Shown here: in pieces, positions 53,723-62,587 of the stretch
Numbering within the stretch: the first letter of the stretch is position 1
Layout: every line of letters starts with the position of its first letter
Assembly: GCF_019801215.1 (NCBI RefSeq)
Contig: NZ_JAHVJO010000002.1
Span: 186,001-250,000, forward strand
Direction of reading: 5' to 3'
Source: Fictibacillus nanhaiensis
GTDB taxonomy: Bacteria; Bacillota; Bacilli; Bacillales; Fictibacillaceae
DNA length: 64,000 nt
Notes under the pieces: model-generated
Told to the model about the DNA's origin: nothing
What the model saw: only the letters and a program-made list of their open reading frames with translations
Databases searched by the model: none
Position numbers and translations under genes: made by a program

Positions 53723-53760
53723 GTTTATTCTCCTTAAGAATCTTTTATTATAAGACTTGA

Positions 53761-54606
53761 CTAGACGGCCCATTTATTAAATGACTTGTCTGTGTTAACG
53801 ATGGAGAAATCTCCAGAAATTTCTTGAAGATAATGAATGGCTTGCTCAAAGTTTTTAAATGACGGAATGGTATAAAATAAGTCTTTTTCGGCTTCATCAC
53901 ATCCTCTTATAAAATTTACTAAATTTTTTGCTGCTTCACTTTGTTGTATATTTAAGAGTTTAAGATTTTGTTTTGTCGAAAATTCCGAAATAACCACACA
54001 TCTAGGCAATGTATATTCTAAGAGCCAAATGGATCTTTGACAGTTCAGTTTAAAAAATTGTATGAACTCTTTATGAAAAACTGAGAAATTATCTAAATAA
54101 TCAAATGATTGTCCATTTATGTAACTTTTGTATTGAGGGAGTATTTGTTTTGCGTACTCATGCATAATTAAATCGGTTTTTACCATATGAGAGAAAAAAA
54201 CTTTAAACATTTCAAACTCAGCTTGTACCCGTTCATTTACCTTTTCACTTACAGCTTCAAAAAGACCATCGATATGTGGTGCCAATCCCTTTAAATAATC
54301 CATATCAGGTTCACTCAAGTGATTCAATAAACCTTGATAAGAGTGCACCACCACAAAAAACTCGTAAACTCGCAAACACTTCCAACTTAAATCCTTATCC
54401 TTCACTACTTCTCCGTACTCATTTACAACTAGGAATTTTTTTAAGCTTTTACCTAGTAAATAAGGAAAGATTCCTACCAATTTATAAATCTTTCCGTCAA
54501 AAATCATATCGTTGCTCATATACACAGAGCCCAATAATCCTTTAAATGGTTTTGCTGCTTCAAAATAAACACCAGTTGCAGGTGTCATGATTGGTGCCAT
54601 TGTCAT
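53761..54606 (-). CDS. Tandem paralogue 4 (281 aa)
   Basis: An intact 281-codon copy. N-terminus MTMAPIMTPATGVYFEAAKP, then the family KGLLGSVYMSNDMIFDGKIY. The central region shows HSYQGLLNHLSEPDMDYLKG and the C-terminus FKLNCQRSIWLLEYTLPRCVV, DLFYTIPSFKNFEQAIHYLQ and EISGDFSIVNTDKSFNKWAV. It resembles copy 5 most closely. GGAG seven bases before the ATG, in the conserved spacer. Function unknown. Confidence 0.82.
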   Translation of the reverse strand: MTMAPIMTPATGVYFEAAKPFKGLLGSVYMSNDMIFDGKIYKLVGIFPYLLGKSLKKFLVVNEYGEVVKDKDLSWKCLRVYEFFVVVHSYQGLLNHLSEPDMDYLKGLAPHIDGLFEAVSEKVNERVQAEFEMFKVFFSHMVKTDLIMHEYAKQILPQYKSYINGQSFDYLDNFSVFHKEFIQFFKLNCQRSIWLLEYTLPRCVVISEFSTKQNLKLLNIQQSEAAKNLVNFIRGCDEAEKDLFYTIPSFKNFEQAIHYLQEISGDFSIVNTDKSFNKWAV

Positions 54607-54643
54607 GTTTATTCTCCTTAAGAATCTTTTATTGAAAGATTTA

Positions 54644-55489
54644 CTAGACGGCCCATTTTTTAAATGATTTGTCTGTATTAACGATGGAAAAGTCTCCAGA
54701 AATTTCTTTTAAATAGTGAATAGTATGTTCAAAATTTTTAAATGATGGGACTGTATAAGCTAAATTTAATGTTGCCTGTCTACAACCCCTTAAAAAATCT
54801 ACTAAATATTTTGCCGTCTCCCTCTGCTGTTCATTTAAAACTTTAAGGTATTTACTTCTTGTGAATGTTGTGTTTACCACAGTTCTCGGCAATGCATATT
54901 CTAAGAGCCAAATGGATCTTTGACAGTTTAGTTCAAAAAATTGGATATACTTATTATGAAAAACGGAAAAATTATTTGAATAATCGAATGGTTGTCCATC
55001 TATGTAATTTTTGTATTGAGGAAGTAATTTTTTGGCGTACTCATGCATAATTAAATCGGTTTCAACCATATGGGAGAAAAAAACTTTAAACTTTTCAGAC
55101 TCAGCTTGTATCTGATCATTTACCTTTTCTCTTACAGCTTCAAAAAGACCATCAATATGTGGTGCCAATCCCTTTAAATAATCCATATCAGGTTCACTCA
55201 AGTGAGTCAGTAGTCCTTCAGAAGAGTGCACCACCACAAAAAACTCGTAAACTCGTAAACACTTCCAGCTTAAATCCTTATCCTTCACTACTTCTCCGTG
55301 CTCATTTACAACTAGGAATTTTTTTAAGCTTTTACCTAGAAAAGCAGGAAAAATTCCTACCAATTTATAAATCTTTCCGTCAAAAAGTATATCGTTGCTC
55401 ATATACACAGAGCCCAATAATCCTTTAAATGGTTTTGCTGCTTCTAAATAAACACCAGTTGCAGGTGTCATGATTGGTGCCATTGTCAT
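54644..55489 (-). CDS. Tandem paralogue 5 (281 aa)
   Basis: An intact 281-codon copy with MTMAPIMTPATGVYLEAAKP and SSEGLLTHLSEPDMDYLKGL. The C-terminal part reads FELNCQRSIWLLEYALPRTVV, then LVDFLRGCRQATLNLAYTVP and FEHTIHYLKEISGDFSIVN. The GCRQATLNL segment replaces GCDxAEKDL of the others, a notable change at a conserved spot. Spacer and ribosome binding site match copies 4 and 6. Function unknown. Confidence 0.82.
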   Translation of the reverse strand: MTMAPIMTPATGVYLEAAKPFKGLLGSVYMSNDILFDGKIYKLVGIFPAFLGKSLKKFLVVNEHGEVVKDKDLSWKCLRVYEFFVVVHSSEGLLTHLSEPDMDYLKGLAPHIDGLFEAVREKVNDQIQAESEKFKVFFSHMVETDLIMHEYAKKLLPQYKNYIDGQPFDYSNNFSVFHNKYIQFFELNCQRSIWLLEYALPRTVVNTTFTRSKYLKVLNEQQRETAKYLVDFLRGCRQATLNLAYTVPSFKNFEHTIHYLKEISGDFSIVNTDKSFKKWAV

Positions 55490-55525
55490 GTTTATTCTCC
55501 TTAAGAATCTTTTATTGAAGATTTA

Positions 55526-56371
55526 CTAGACAGCCCATTTATTAAATGATTTGTCAGTATTAACGATGGAGAAGTCTCCAGAAATTTCTGTGAGATAAAG
55601 AATGGCTTGCTCAAAGTTTTTAAATGAAGGCACTGTATAAACTAAGTCTTCTTCGGCTTTATCACATCCCCGTAGAAAATCAACTAAATTTTTTGCCGCC
55701 TCCATCTGCTGTGCATTCAAAAATTTAAGGTTTTCATTTCTTGTAAATATAGTGTTAACCACACTTCTCGGCAATGCATATTCCAAGAGCCAAATGGATC
55801 TTTGACAGTTTTGTTCAAAAAAATCAATATACTCTTTATGAAAAACTGAAAAATCATCGAAATAATTAAATGGTTTTCCGATCGTGTAACTTTTGTATTG
55901 AGGAAGTATTTTTTTTGCATATTCATGCATAATTAAATCGGTCTCTACGATATGGGTGAAAAAGACTTTAAACTTTTTAAATTCAGCTTGTACCCGTTCA
56001 TTTACCTTTTCTCTTACAGCCTCAAAAAGACCGTCAATATGTGGTGCCAATCCTTTTAAATAATCCATTTCAGGTTCACTCAAGTGAGTCAGTAGTCCTT
56101 CAGAAGAGTGCACCACCACAAAAAACTCATAAACTCGCAAACACTTCCAGCTTAAATCCTTATCCTTCACTACTTCTCCGTGCTCATTTACTACAAGGAA
56201 TTTCTTTAAACTTTTACCTAGTAAAGAATGAAAAATCCCTACAAATTTGTAAGTCTTATTATCAAAAATCAGATCGTTGCTCATATACACAGAGCCCAAT
56301 AACCCTTTAAATGGTTTTGCTGCTTCTAAATAAACACCAGTTGCAGGTGTCATGATTGGTGCCATTGTCAT
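55526..56371 (-). CDS. Tandem paralogue 6 (281 aa), first intact copy of the array
   Basis: An intact 281-codon copy. It carries MTMAPIMTPATGVYLEAAKP, KGLLGSVYMSNDLIFDNKTY, FEQNCQRSIWLLEYALPRSVV, NLVDFLRGCDKAEEDLVYTV and FEQAILYLTEISGDFSIVN. As the most upstream intact copy on the minus strand it probably lies nearest the array promoter. The ATG at 56371 is chosen for spacing to AAGGAG; another ATG two codons upstream (56377) is too close. Function unknown. Confidence 0.82.
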   Translation of the reverse strand: MTMAPIMTPATGVYLEAAKPFKGLLGSVYMSNDLIFDNKTYKFVGIFHSLLGKSLKKFLVVNEHGEVVKDKDLSWKCLRVYEFFVVVHSSEGLLTHLSEPEMDYLKGLAPHIDGLFEAVREKVNERVQAEFKKFKVFFTHIVETDLIMHEYAKKILPQYKSYTIGKPFNYFDDFSVFHKEYIDFFEQNCQRSIWLLEYALPRSVVNTIFTRNENLKFLNAQQMEAAKNLVDFLRGCDKAEEDLVYTVPSFKNFEQAILYLTEISGDFSIVNTDKSFNKWAV

Positions 56372-56394
56372 ATTCATTTCTCCTTAAAATAATA

Positions 56395-56640
56395 GTTACT
56401 CAAAACTTTTTTTCACGCTCTCCCTTTCAAAAATTCAACCATTTCTTTGAAATGTCGTTCTGATGATGTGTTAAGTATTTAGTTTTTTTTAGTTGTCATT
56501 TAATACTTCTTGGCAGCGCATATTTTAAAAGCCAAATAGAATACTAGTAATTCTTTTCAATAAACTCCAGAAAACTATTGGATATTTAATTACTTCTTTA
56601 TTTAAAAAACCTTTATATGTAGTTCATAAATTGAGAATTA
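56395..56640 (-). pseudogene. Decayed relic of a seventh paralogue
   Basis: On the minus strand YSIWLLKYALPRSIK matches the family signature QRSIWLLEYALPRSVV, and KEMVEFLKGRA matches KNLVDFLRGC. The pieces are in different frames and interrupted by stops, and the N-terminal part is missing. It extends the array upstream. Confidence 0.7.
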
Positions 56641-56891
56641 ACCATACACTATTTCATCGTCTTATTCTGTTCATCTTGTACCTCACACCTTTTTTACCAA
56701 GTCAATGTCAATGTCCATAAGACTCGACTTCTATTAACCTAACCTTAATAATAAGAATACTTTGTCTTTTTAAAGTAATGCACCCTTTACTTGACTGATA
56801 ATTTACTCCCCTTCGTTTAAACGGTACAACTAGAAAAAAGTTCCATATTATCATGACATAAATCTTAATAATAGGCTCGTATTTCATCTGA

Positions 56892-57210
56892 ACATAACGT
56901 TCTAGGTAGATTGAACTTTTATAAAGATGGAGATATGACATTTGACTTTTATTACTCAATATGGAGAAACAATCAACACATTCCTCCAATCGATGATTGC
57001 TATGCCATGAACGTTACACCTGATAGTACAAACATTTATTATTACAGTGACTTCCCATTTGTAAAAATAATTGGTGAAAATAAATTTGAACTCTATGAGG
57101 ATATTCCAATTGAAGGAAGTGAAGCTTTTGCTATCCGTGGGAACGATGTTTTATTTAGCCAGGATTACGATGCAAAACCTGAAGTATATTTATATTCTCT
57201 GCTGGATTAG
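56892..57210 (+). pseudogene. Remnant of an unrecognised protein (C-terminal part)
   Basis: A frame on the plus strand reads EHNVLGRLNFYKDGDMTFDF, YYSIWRNNQHIPPIDDCYAM and on to PEVYLYSLLD. A TAG precedes it and no start with a ribosome binding site is visible, so it looks like the 3' part of a longer gene. The beta-rich composition suggests a propeller or sandwich fold. The only plus-strand coding trace here; identity unknown. Confidence 0.4.
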
Positions 57211-57412
57211 AAGAAAGTTACTTTTAAAACAATAAAACTTGAAGGAAGTATTTTAAACTATAATTATTCTTTTGGTCGTGGAACAAAGCTATTTTAAATA
57301 AAAGAAACAGAGGTGTATATATTAGATATAAAAAATCTAATTACAAAATGAAGCTTATTTTAAAAAGAAATTTTTTAATTTGTTTTCGTGCTTTTACAAA
57401 ACTCTTTTCTTC

Positions 57413-57450
57413 TAAAAAAAAGACACTTACCTTATTACAGATAAGCGTCC
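57413..57450 (-). terminator. Terminator of the chemotaxis receptor gene
   Basis: On the minus strand GACGCTTA pairs with TAAGTGTC (one G-U pair) and is followed by eight T. Confidence 0.85.
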
Positions 57451-57512
57451 AATAATTAATTCTTGTTATAAATCGAAAGTTTAATTCTCAGAGTTATTTT
57501 ATGAGAACATAT

Positions 57513-59198
57513 TTAAACCTTGAATCTTGATATTAAAGCTTGAAGTTCTTCTGCTAAATTTGATAATGACGTTGAAGCATTTTGTATTTCCTCCATTGAT
57601 GCGAGTTGTTGTTCTGTGGATGCAGCAATTTCTGTTGTGCTATCTGATGTGTGTTCTGTTCCAACAGCAATCTCAGTAATGGCCCCTTGAATGATTTCAA
57701 AACCAGTATTCACCTGTTGAGATGTAGAAGCGATCTCACGGATCCGAGAGTGAACATCATCAATTAAAAGTGCCATATTTAAAAACTCTGTGGCTGAAGC
57801 TTTGGATAGCTGTATTCCGGAATCTACATCCATTTTGACAGTTTGAATCGTATTTGCCGTTTCTTTTGTATCCAATTGAATCTTTTGTACTAACGTATTA
57901 ATCTCATTAGCGGAATGACTAGATTTCTCCGCAAGAATTCTTACTTCTTGTGCGACAACAGCAAAGCCTTTACCATGTTCCCCTGCTCTAGCGGCCTCTA
58001 TTGCAGCATTTAGAGCCAATAAATTGGTTTGATCTGATATTTCATTAATTAGTGTAGTAATGTCACTAATTTTCATCGTCTCATTTAATAAATTAATAAA
58101 TCCCCGATCAGCAACTTCTACTGAATGATGAATAGAAGACATTTGCTCAACCACTTGTTTAACAGATTGCTCTCCATATTCAGCTTTATTCTTCATTGAA
58201 GTTGATATTTCAGCAACTCTGGAAGAATTTTCGGTAATATTCAATAGTGATACTAAAGAGTCTTTAACAGACTGAAGGCTAGTTGATGTCATCGTCGATT
58301 GTTGGCTTGCACTTGAAGCAATATGTTGCATTGAATTCGAGATTTGTTCTGAAGTCGCTTTTGACTCTTGTGCGCTCGCCGTAAATTCTTGTGATGAAGC
58401 TGCAACTTGTTCAGAAGAAGCACCTATTCTAGTGAGAATTTCTCTTAATGAACCAATAAATTTATTGAATGAAGTAGCGAGTTCACCAAATTCATCTTTA
58501 TTATTTACTTTAATCGTTTTTGTTAAATCAGCATCTCCATCTGCAATATCTTTCATCTGAGCATTTATTAAACGAAGAGGCTTAAGAATAGAAAATAACA
58601 TAAGAATTCCTAGGATTATACCTATTACCGATGAACAAACAGTAACTGCTATTATCGCTATTTGACTGAACTTGGCCTTTTGAGTAATGTCATTTTTTAA
58701 AGAGTTAACATCTTTATCTAACGAATCCACCATAGAAGAAACAGCTGGATCAAGTACCTCTTTCCTTAATTTACGTTCTTCCCCGAAATGAAGAGCTTTT
58801 GCTTCTTCAGAGCCTTTACTGTTAAGAGAGATTACGTCTTGATTAATTTTCCAGAAAGATGAAAAACTTTCTTCAATTGCGTTAATTTGTGTCTTCTCTT
58901 TATTTGAAGGATTTAAAGCATAAATTAATTGGAAGGACTGTTGTATATCTTCGGCCTTCTCTTTCATTCCTTCAGCATAATCCATATCTCCAGTAATAAG
59001 TAAAGCTCGCTCGTCATTGGATAAACCGGCAAAACGATACTGAATATGTTTAATTAATTTCTGCATTTCCATTTTATCTTTGAGGATAGAATTTTGATTT
59101 GTTAGCGTTGAAAGGACGAGCATCGCATATATCCCAACTGCACTTATAGATAAAACCAATAAACTTATGATGATTGAAAACTTCCACTTAATTTTCAT
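57513..59198 (-). CDS. Methyl-accepting chemotaxis protein
   Basis: The 561-residue receptor has a first membrane segment ([20 protein letters not shown]), an extracellular four-helix-bundle sensor (about 30-185), a second segment ([20 protein letters not shown]), a HAMP domain ([20 protein letters not shown]) and the signalling tip [20 protein letters not shown]. The conserved hairpin [16 protein letters not shown] follows. The ligand cannot be told from the 4HB sensor. The ATG at 59198 is better spaced to GAGG than the one at 59207. It is monocistronic. Confidence 0.94.
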   Translation of the reverse strand: MKIKWKFSIIISLLVLSISAVGIYAMLVLSTLTNQNSILKDKMEMQKLIKHIQYRFAGLSNDERALLITGDMDYAEGMKEKAEDIQQSFQLIYALNPSNKEKTQINAIEESFSSFWKINQDVISLNSKGSEEAKALHFGEERKLRKEVLDPAVSSMVDSLDKDVNSLKNDITQKAKFSQIAIIAVTVCSSVIGIILGILMLFSILKPLRLINAQMKDIADGDADLTKTIKVNNKDEFGELATSFNKFIGSLREILTRIGASSEQVAASSQEFTASAQESKATSEQISNSMQHIASSASQQSTMTSTSLQSVKDSLVSLLNITENSSRVAEISTSMKNKAEYGEQSVKQVVEQMSSIHHSVEVADRGFINLLNETMKISDITTLINEISDQTNLLALNAAIEAARAGEHGKGFAVVAQEVRILAEKSSHSANEINTLVQKIQLDTKETANTIQTVKMDVDSGIQLSKASATEFLNMALLIDDVHSRIREIASTSQQVNTGFEIIQGAITEIAVGTEHTSDSTTEIAASTEQQLASMEEIQNASTSLSNLAEELQALISRFKV

Positions 59199-59463
59199 AA
59201 AACTCATCCTCTTATTTTATTTTAAAACCTGTATTAATGTATATATCGCCACCTTATATGAAAAAGTTAAAATGTAATATTTACCAAATAATAGTTTTGA
59301 GTAAAGAGAAAGCTATCTTATTTTTTTCACCCATTTGTTTAGTAAGACGGAGTATTGATTTTTATGAGTAAAATAAAATAAGAAGTCTCATTTTTCTTCA
59401 TGAGGTATTTTAAGCAAAAGTTGCACAATAAAAGTTGATAGTACGCTTTCTGAATTGTTTATA
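59199..59463. other. Intergenic, no supported feature
   Basis: About 265 AT-rich bases containing the chemotaxis receptor promoter, and a short A/T hairpin near 59380-59410 (AAGAAGTCTCA, then TCATGAGGT) that could end the gene at 59464. Nothing else is supported. Confidence 0.35.
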
Positions 59464-59862
59464 CTAATCCATAAATATCCTTTTTCCCTTAGATTCAATA
59501 TCGTGAAAGTTCTCGTATAATAAGTTTGCTTGATAGGATAGTTGTTTCTGAAAATCATTTTTCGTTTTAATTTTTACTTGATTTTTTATGTTTGTACCAA
59601 CAATCTCTTCTATATGTATACGTATCTTTTCACCCTCATTAGATACATAATAACCTTTAATTAATTTTCCATTGTTAACCTTCACTAGTAGTACTAAAAT
59701 ATCAAAATCTCTTAAATCTAATTCTATTTCAATTCCTATGTCACGTTTTAAATAAGTAAGTCTTGTAATCCAAATATCTTTTTTAATAATTGGAGTAGCA
59801 AAACCTTTTTCCTCTTCAAGAAATAAGAATTGTCCTAGTGCAGTTCGAATTATATTTTCCAT
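59464..59862 (-). CDS. Hypothetical protein (132 aa)
   Basis: A soluble, beta-rich protein starting MENIIRTALGQFLFLEEEKGF. Alternating strands (GIEIELDLRDFDILVLLVKV and GKLIKGYYVSNEGEKIRIHI) suggest a small barrel or ferredoxin-like fold. No family is recognised. The ATG at 59862 has AGAGGTG six bases upstream; the frame opens to 59889 without support. Confidence 0.65.
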   Translation of the reverse strand: MENIIRTALGQFLFLEEEKGFATPIIKKDIWITRLTYLKRDIGIEIELDLRDFDILVLLVKVNNGKLIKGYYVSNEGEKIRIHIEEIVGTNIKNQVKIKTKNDFQKQLSYQANLLYENFHDIESKGKRIFMD

Positions 59863-59984
59863 TCTAAACACCTCTACTCCAGCAAGCATTTTTTTCTCTT
59901 TGAAAACTCAGTGTTTCACAAATGCATCCAATCGTAGAAGAAATCGTCTAAATTCTTCACTCACAATCAATAATTCTTTCGAAA

Positions 59985-60548
59985 TCATAAATAGCTTTTA
60001 CTTATTTTATTGTGTAAATAATCTTTTACCATATAGTAAGCACTTACGGTAAATAACTGTGTAATCTTTTGTTGTTTGATCATACCTTCTATTTGATCAA
60101 AATTGATTAATTTTACCATTACGTCTTCACCCACATCTAATTCTTGGTCGAAGACTTGATACGCATCAAGTATTAAGTAGCTAACAACCTTATTATCTTG
60201 AGTCGCTGGATTTACCATAAACTCCCCTAGTAGGATGGGTTTTGTCTTGGATGTAAAGCCCGTTTCTTCCCTAACTTCTCTCAGAATACCTTCTTCGTAG
60301 GACTCATTTACTTCAATTTTACCTGCTGGAATTTCTAAATAAATATCTTGACCGGGATGCCGATACTGTTCAACAAGTACGATTTGATTTTCTTTCGTAA
60401 TTACTACCGCATTAACCCAGTCTGTATATTCGTTCACATAATAAGTGTCTAATATCCCACCACTAGGAAGCTTGCAACAATCTTTTCTTAGATTTCCGAA
60501 TGGCGTTTTATATAAATATTCCGAACGAATGATTTTCCATTTTTTCAT
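59985..60548 (-). CDS. NUDIX hydrolase, ADP-ribose pyrophosphatase type
   Basis: The 187-residue protein matches ADP-ribose pyrophosphatases (NudF-like) in length and layout. An N-terminal strand set (SEYLYKTPFGNLRKDCCKLP) precedes VVITKENQIVLVEQYRHPG and the Nudix box AGKIEVNESYEEGILREVREETGF. EIPAGKIE is the usual NudF-type variant. AAAAGGAG precedes the ATG. The exact sugar-nucleotide substrate is unconfirmed. Confidence 0.88.
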   Translation of the reverse strand: MKKWKIIRSEYLYKTPFGNLRKDCCKLPSGGILDTYYVNEYTDWVNAVVITKENQIVLVEQYRHPGQDIYLEIPAGKIEVNESYEEGILREVREETGFTSKTKPILLGEFMVNPATQDNKVVSYLILDAYQVFDQELDVGEDVMVKLINFDQIEGMIKQQKITQLFTVSAYYMVKDYLHNKISKSYL

Positions 60549-60647
60549 AGTTATTCTCCTTTTACCTCTAGCTAAAATAACAATTCAACAGAATGGTTAA
60601 TTTCCCTTTCTAAACCAAACAGTTCCTAGATCATCTGGCTCATTTCA

Positions 60648-60684
60648 TAAAAAAGAGCGCATTTCTTATTACAGAAATGCACCC
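60648..60684 (-). repeat. Dispersed hairpin family copy
   Basis: AAAAAA-GAGCGCATTTCT..AGAAATGCACCC with perfect CATTTCT/AGAAATG arms. It is a likely terminator for the methyltransferase-like gene at 60698. Confidence 0.75.
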
Positions 60685-60697
60685 AATCGGTTACTAG

Positions 60698-61258
60698 CTA
60701 TCTCTTTATGGCATCTATAATTAATGAAGGAAAACAAAGCTTATCCCCTTGATTTCGCGGGTCATATTTTTTGGAACGAAAAATAACGCCATCTGCTCCA
60801 TCCCATTCATTGGAATGGAAATTTCCCTCTTCATCACAGTATTCAAGTAAGTTAACCTCAAATCCAGCACTTTCAAACATACTCGTTATCGTTTTATAAT
60901 TATGGACTATTTTATGACTAGCTGCTGGGTGGTCCTTAGGTCCGGGGCCTCCAATTTTAACCACATTTTGATATGTCTCATCCTGAAAAAATGCATCAGG
61001 AACAGCACAACGTACATAACCAGATGGTTTTAGAAATTTTCTACAAATCTTTGCCGCTTCTAACCCTTCTTCATATGTAAGATGCTCCCAAATGTGTTCA
61101 GCCAAAATTGCTGAAATGGAATTAAATTCGAACCTATCAATCCATGTGTCTAGCTTAAGCAGGTTAATCTCATGTTCCTGTGTATGTATCCAACCTGGAT
61201 TATTATTATATTCCCCTGCTCCAATTACCAGCTTTGTTTCTTTTTGCTTAATTGCCAT
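60698..61258 (-). CDS. SAM-dependent methyltransferase-like protein
   Basis: The 186-residue protein resembles the predicted class I methyltransferase group with EHIWEHLTYEEGLEAAKICRKFLKPSG (post-motif II region) and KLVIGAGEYNNNPGWIHTQE (a degenerate GxG motif). A C-terminal FESAGFEVNLLEYCDEEGNF follows. It is short, with a reduced N-terminal Rossmann part. GAGGTG precedes the ATG. The substrate is unknown. Confidence 0.75.
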   Translation of the reverse strand: MAIKQKETKLVIGAGEYNNNPGWIHTQEHEINLLKLDTWIDRFEFNSISAILAEHIWEHLTYEEGLEAAKICRKFLKPSGYVRCAVPDAFFQDETYQNVVKIGGPGPKDHPAASHKIVHNYKTITSMFESAGFEVNLLEYCDEEGNFHSNEWDGADGVIFRSKKYDPRNQGDKLCFPSLIIDAIKR

Positions 61259-61359
61259 TTTGTTTCACCTCATATTTAATTCTTAAGTCAAACCCTTCAT
61301 TTCGATTACCTGTTGCACCTGGTTGATTAAAACTACAAGCTTAGGAAAGTGTTAAGTCT

Positions 61360-61875
61360 CTATTTTAAATTACAAAAAAACTGAGCAATTTCTTTAACAC
61401 GATCAAGAGTAATACCTTGTCTTTGTTCTTTTGAAAGTGGGTGATCTGTAGGTTCAAGCTCAATAAACGGACTTAAATCTGTGGAACGGGTATGTACATA
61501 GGTTTTTAAATTTAAAGTATCAGGATACAAAGGAAGATCTGTAGATAACCATCCAAACATAGTATCTAATTTTTCTCTATCAGGATCCTCCCAATGCTCT
61601 AAAGTAAGTTCAAAATTCTCTTCACTAAGTGAAACCCAAACACCCCAAACAAATGGTTCATTTGAGCCTATGACAGGTATCTCCATACAACCTCGTATAA
61701 AGAAGTGTTCCCCATCCATTACACATAGATCATCGTTTATTTCGAAACGTTTTTTCCGTTCTCTTCTTGTAGCTTCTTCATAATAAATAGGTGCAGGGCT
61801 TGCATAGTTAAAATGGAGTTCGTTATGGTATTTTCCGCAGCAACTGCATAAGTATCCTTTTATAGCATCTGTCAT
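61360..61875 (-). CDS. DUF2199 domain protein
   Basis: The 171-residue protein matches DUF2199: YLCSCCGKYHNELHFNYASP with a C-x-x-C pair near the N-terminus, LCVMDGEHFFIRGCMEIPV and WGVWVSLSEENFELTLEHW. The early Cys pair and the later single Cys could bind zinc. The family is widespread and uncharacterised. AGGAGG precedes the ATG. Confidence 0.88.
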   Translation of the reverse strand: MTDAIKGYLCSCCGKYHNELHFNYASPAPIYYEEATRRERKKRFEINDDLCVMDGEHFFIRGCMEIPVIGSNEPFVWGVWVSLSEENFELTLEHWEDPDREKLDTMFGWLSTDLPLYPDTLNLKTYVHTRSTDLSPFIELEPTDHPLSKEQRQGITLDRVKEIAQFFCNLK

Positions 61876-61992
61876 CTTGTTTCCTCCTAGCTAAAAAACT
61901 GCACAAAAAATTTAACTATAGTTACTTACATTGGCCAATATTGCTTTTACTCATTATTAAACAATATCATCATCTATTAGTGATGTTTTTTT

Positions 61993-62184
61993 TTAAAAAA
62001 CAAACATTGTACTATATAAAACACTAATAAAAGCCACCAATATTTGAGTGAATAAAAAGGTGTAAGGATCGAAATATATACCATTTGTATATTGATTAAA
62101 CCAACCAAAGCGATAAATTCTGGAGTCAGGATTGTGTGGATTACCTCCTAAAGCAATGACAAGTTCATTGGCATAATTGATATA
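61993..62184 (-). pseudogene. Remnant without a start codon
   Basis: On the minus strand NYANELVIALGGNPHNPDSR, then IYRFGWFNQYTNGIYFDPYTF and a hydrophobic tail ending LYSTMFVF lack any start codon with a ribosome binding site and follow a TAA. It looks like the 3' end of a membrane protein gene. Low confidence. Confidence 0.3.
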
Positions 62185-62192
62185 ATATTAAC

Positions 62193-62336
62193 CTATATAT
62201 TTAACTTGTTTTTTATTTCATTAATTTCAGCCCTTAACGCCTTAACTTCTTTTGAATGATCTATCCCACTACTAACTGCATATTGAATTATGATAAAAAA
62301 AAGTACAAAACCAGCCAAAACTACTGTTATTTCCAT
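62193..62336 (-). CDS. Small membrane protein (47 aa)
   Basis: The ATG at 62336 follows TTAGGAG. The product has one membrane segment (VVLAGFVLFFIIIQYAVSSG) and a charged coiled-coil-like tail (KEVKALRAEINEIKNKLNI). Unrecognised, but size, start and tail are typical for small bacterial membrane proteins. Confidence 0.6.
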   Translation of the reverse strand: MEITVVLAGFVLFFIIIQYAVSSGIDHSKEVKALRAEINEIKNKLNI

Positions 62337-62436
62337 AATATCACTCCTAAAATTACTTGCTTCCTATTAAAAACTAGATTGATTGAACTCATTTTTCACC
62401 TTTCATCCGATTTCCTTTCGACTTCCTTTATTTCAA

Positions 62437-62475
62437 TAAAAAAGAGCACTTCTCCTTCTTGAAGAAATGCGCCTA
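62437..62475 (-). repeat. Dispersed hairpin family copy
   Basis: AAAAAA-GAGCACTTCTCCTTCTTG-AAGAAATGCGCC keeps the family layout with two mismatches in the stem. It follows the small gene at 62480. Confidence 0.65.
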
Positions 62476-62479
62476 TTCC

Positions 62480-62587
62480 TTAATAACTTAACCTATTACT
62501 TTTCGTTGCTACCTTAGAAACAGTAAAGGGATTCGTTTCATATGTTAGATCTTTGTCTGCTTCCATTTCTTCTTTTGACAGAATCAT
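62480..62587 (-). CDS. Small translationally coupled ORF (35 aa)
   Basis: The ATG (62587-62585) overlaps the stop of the upstream membrane protein gene (TAATG), with GGTGGGGG just in front. The product reads MILSKEEMEADKDLTYETNP and ends TVSKVATKSNRLSY, all hydrophilic. The overlap and its placement before a family terminator hairpin support a real gene. Function unknown. Confidence 0.5.
   Translation of the reverse strand: MILSKEEMEADKDLTYETNPFTVSKVATKSNRLSY

Larger units (their letters stand above)
51985..55525 (-). repeat. Conserved intergenic spacers of the array
   Basis: Spacers at 51985-52022, 53723-53760, 54607-54643 and 55490-55525 share TCTTTCAATAAAAGATTCTT then AAGGAG, where ATCTTT and AAAGAT can pair as a small hairpin just before the ribosome binding site. 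The spacer at 52869-52884 has lost this part. The repeated unit is thus gene plus spacer, about 884 bases. Confidence 0.75.
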
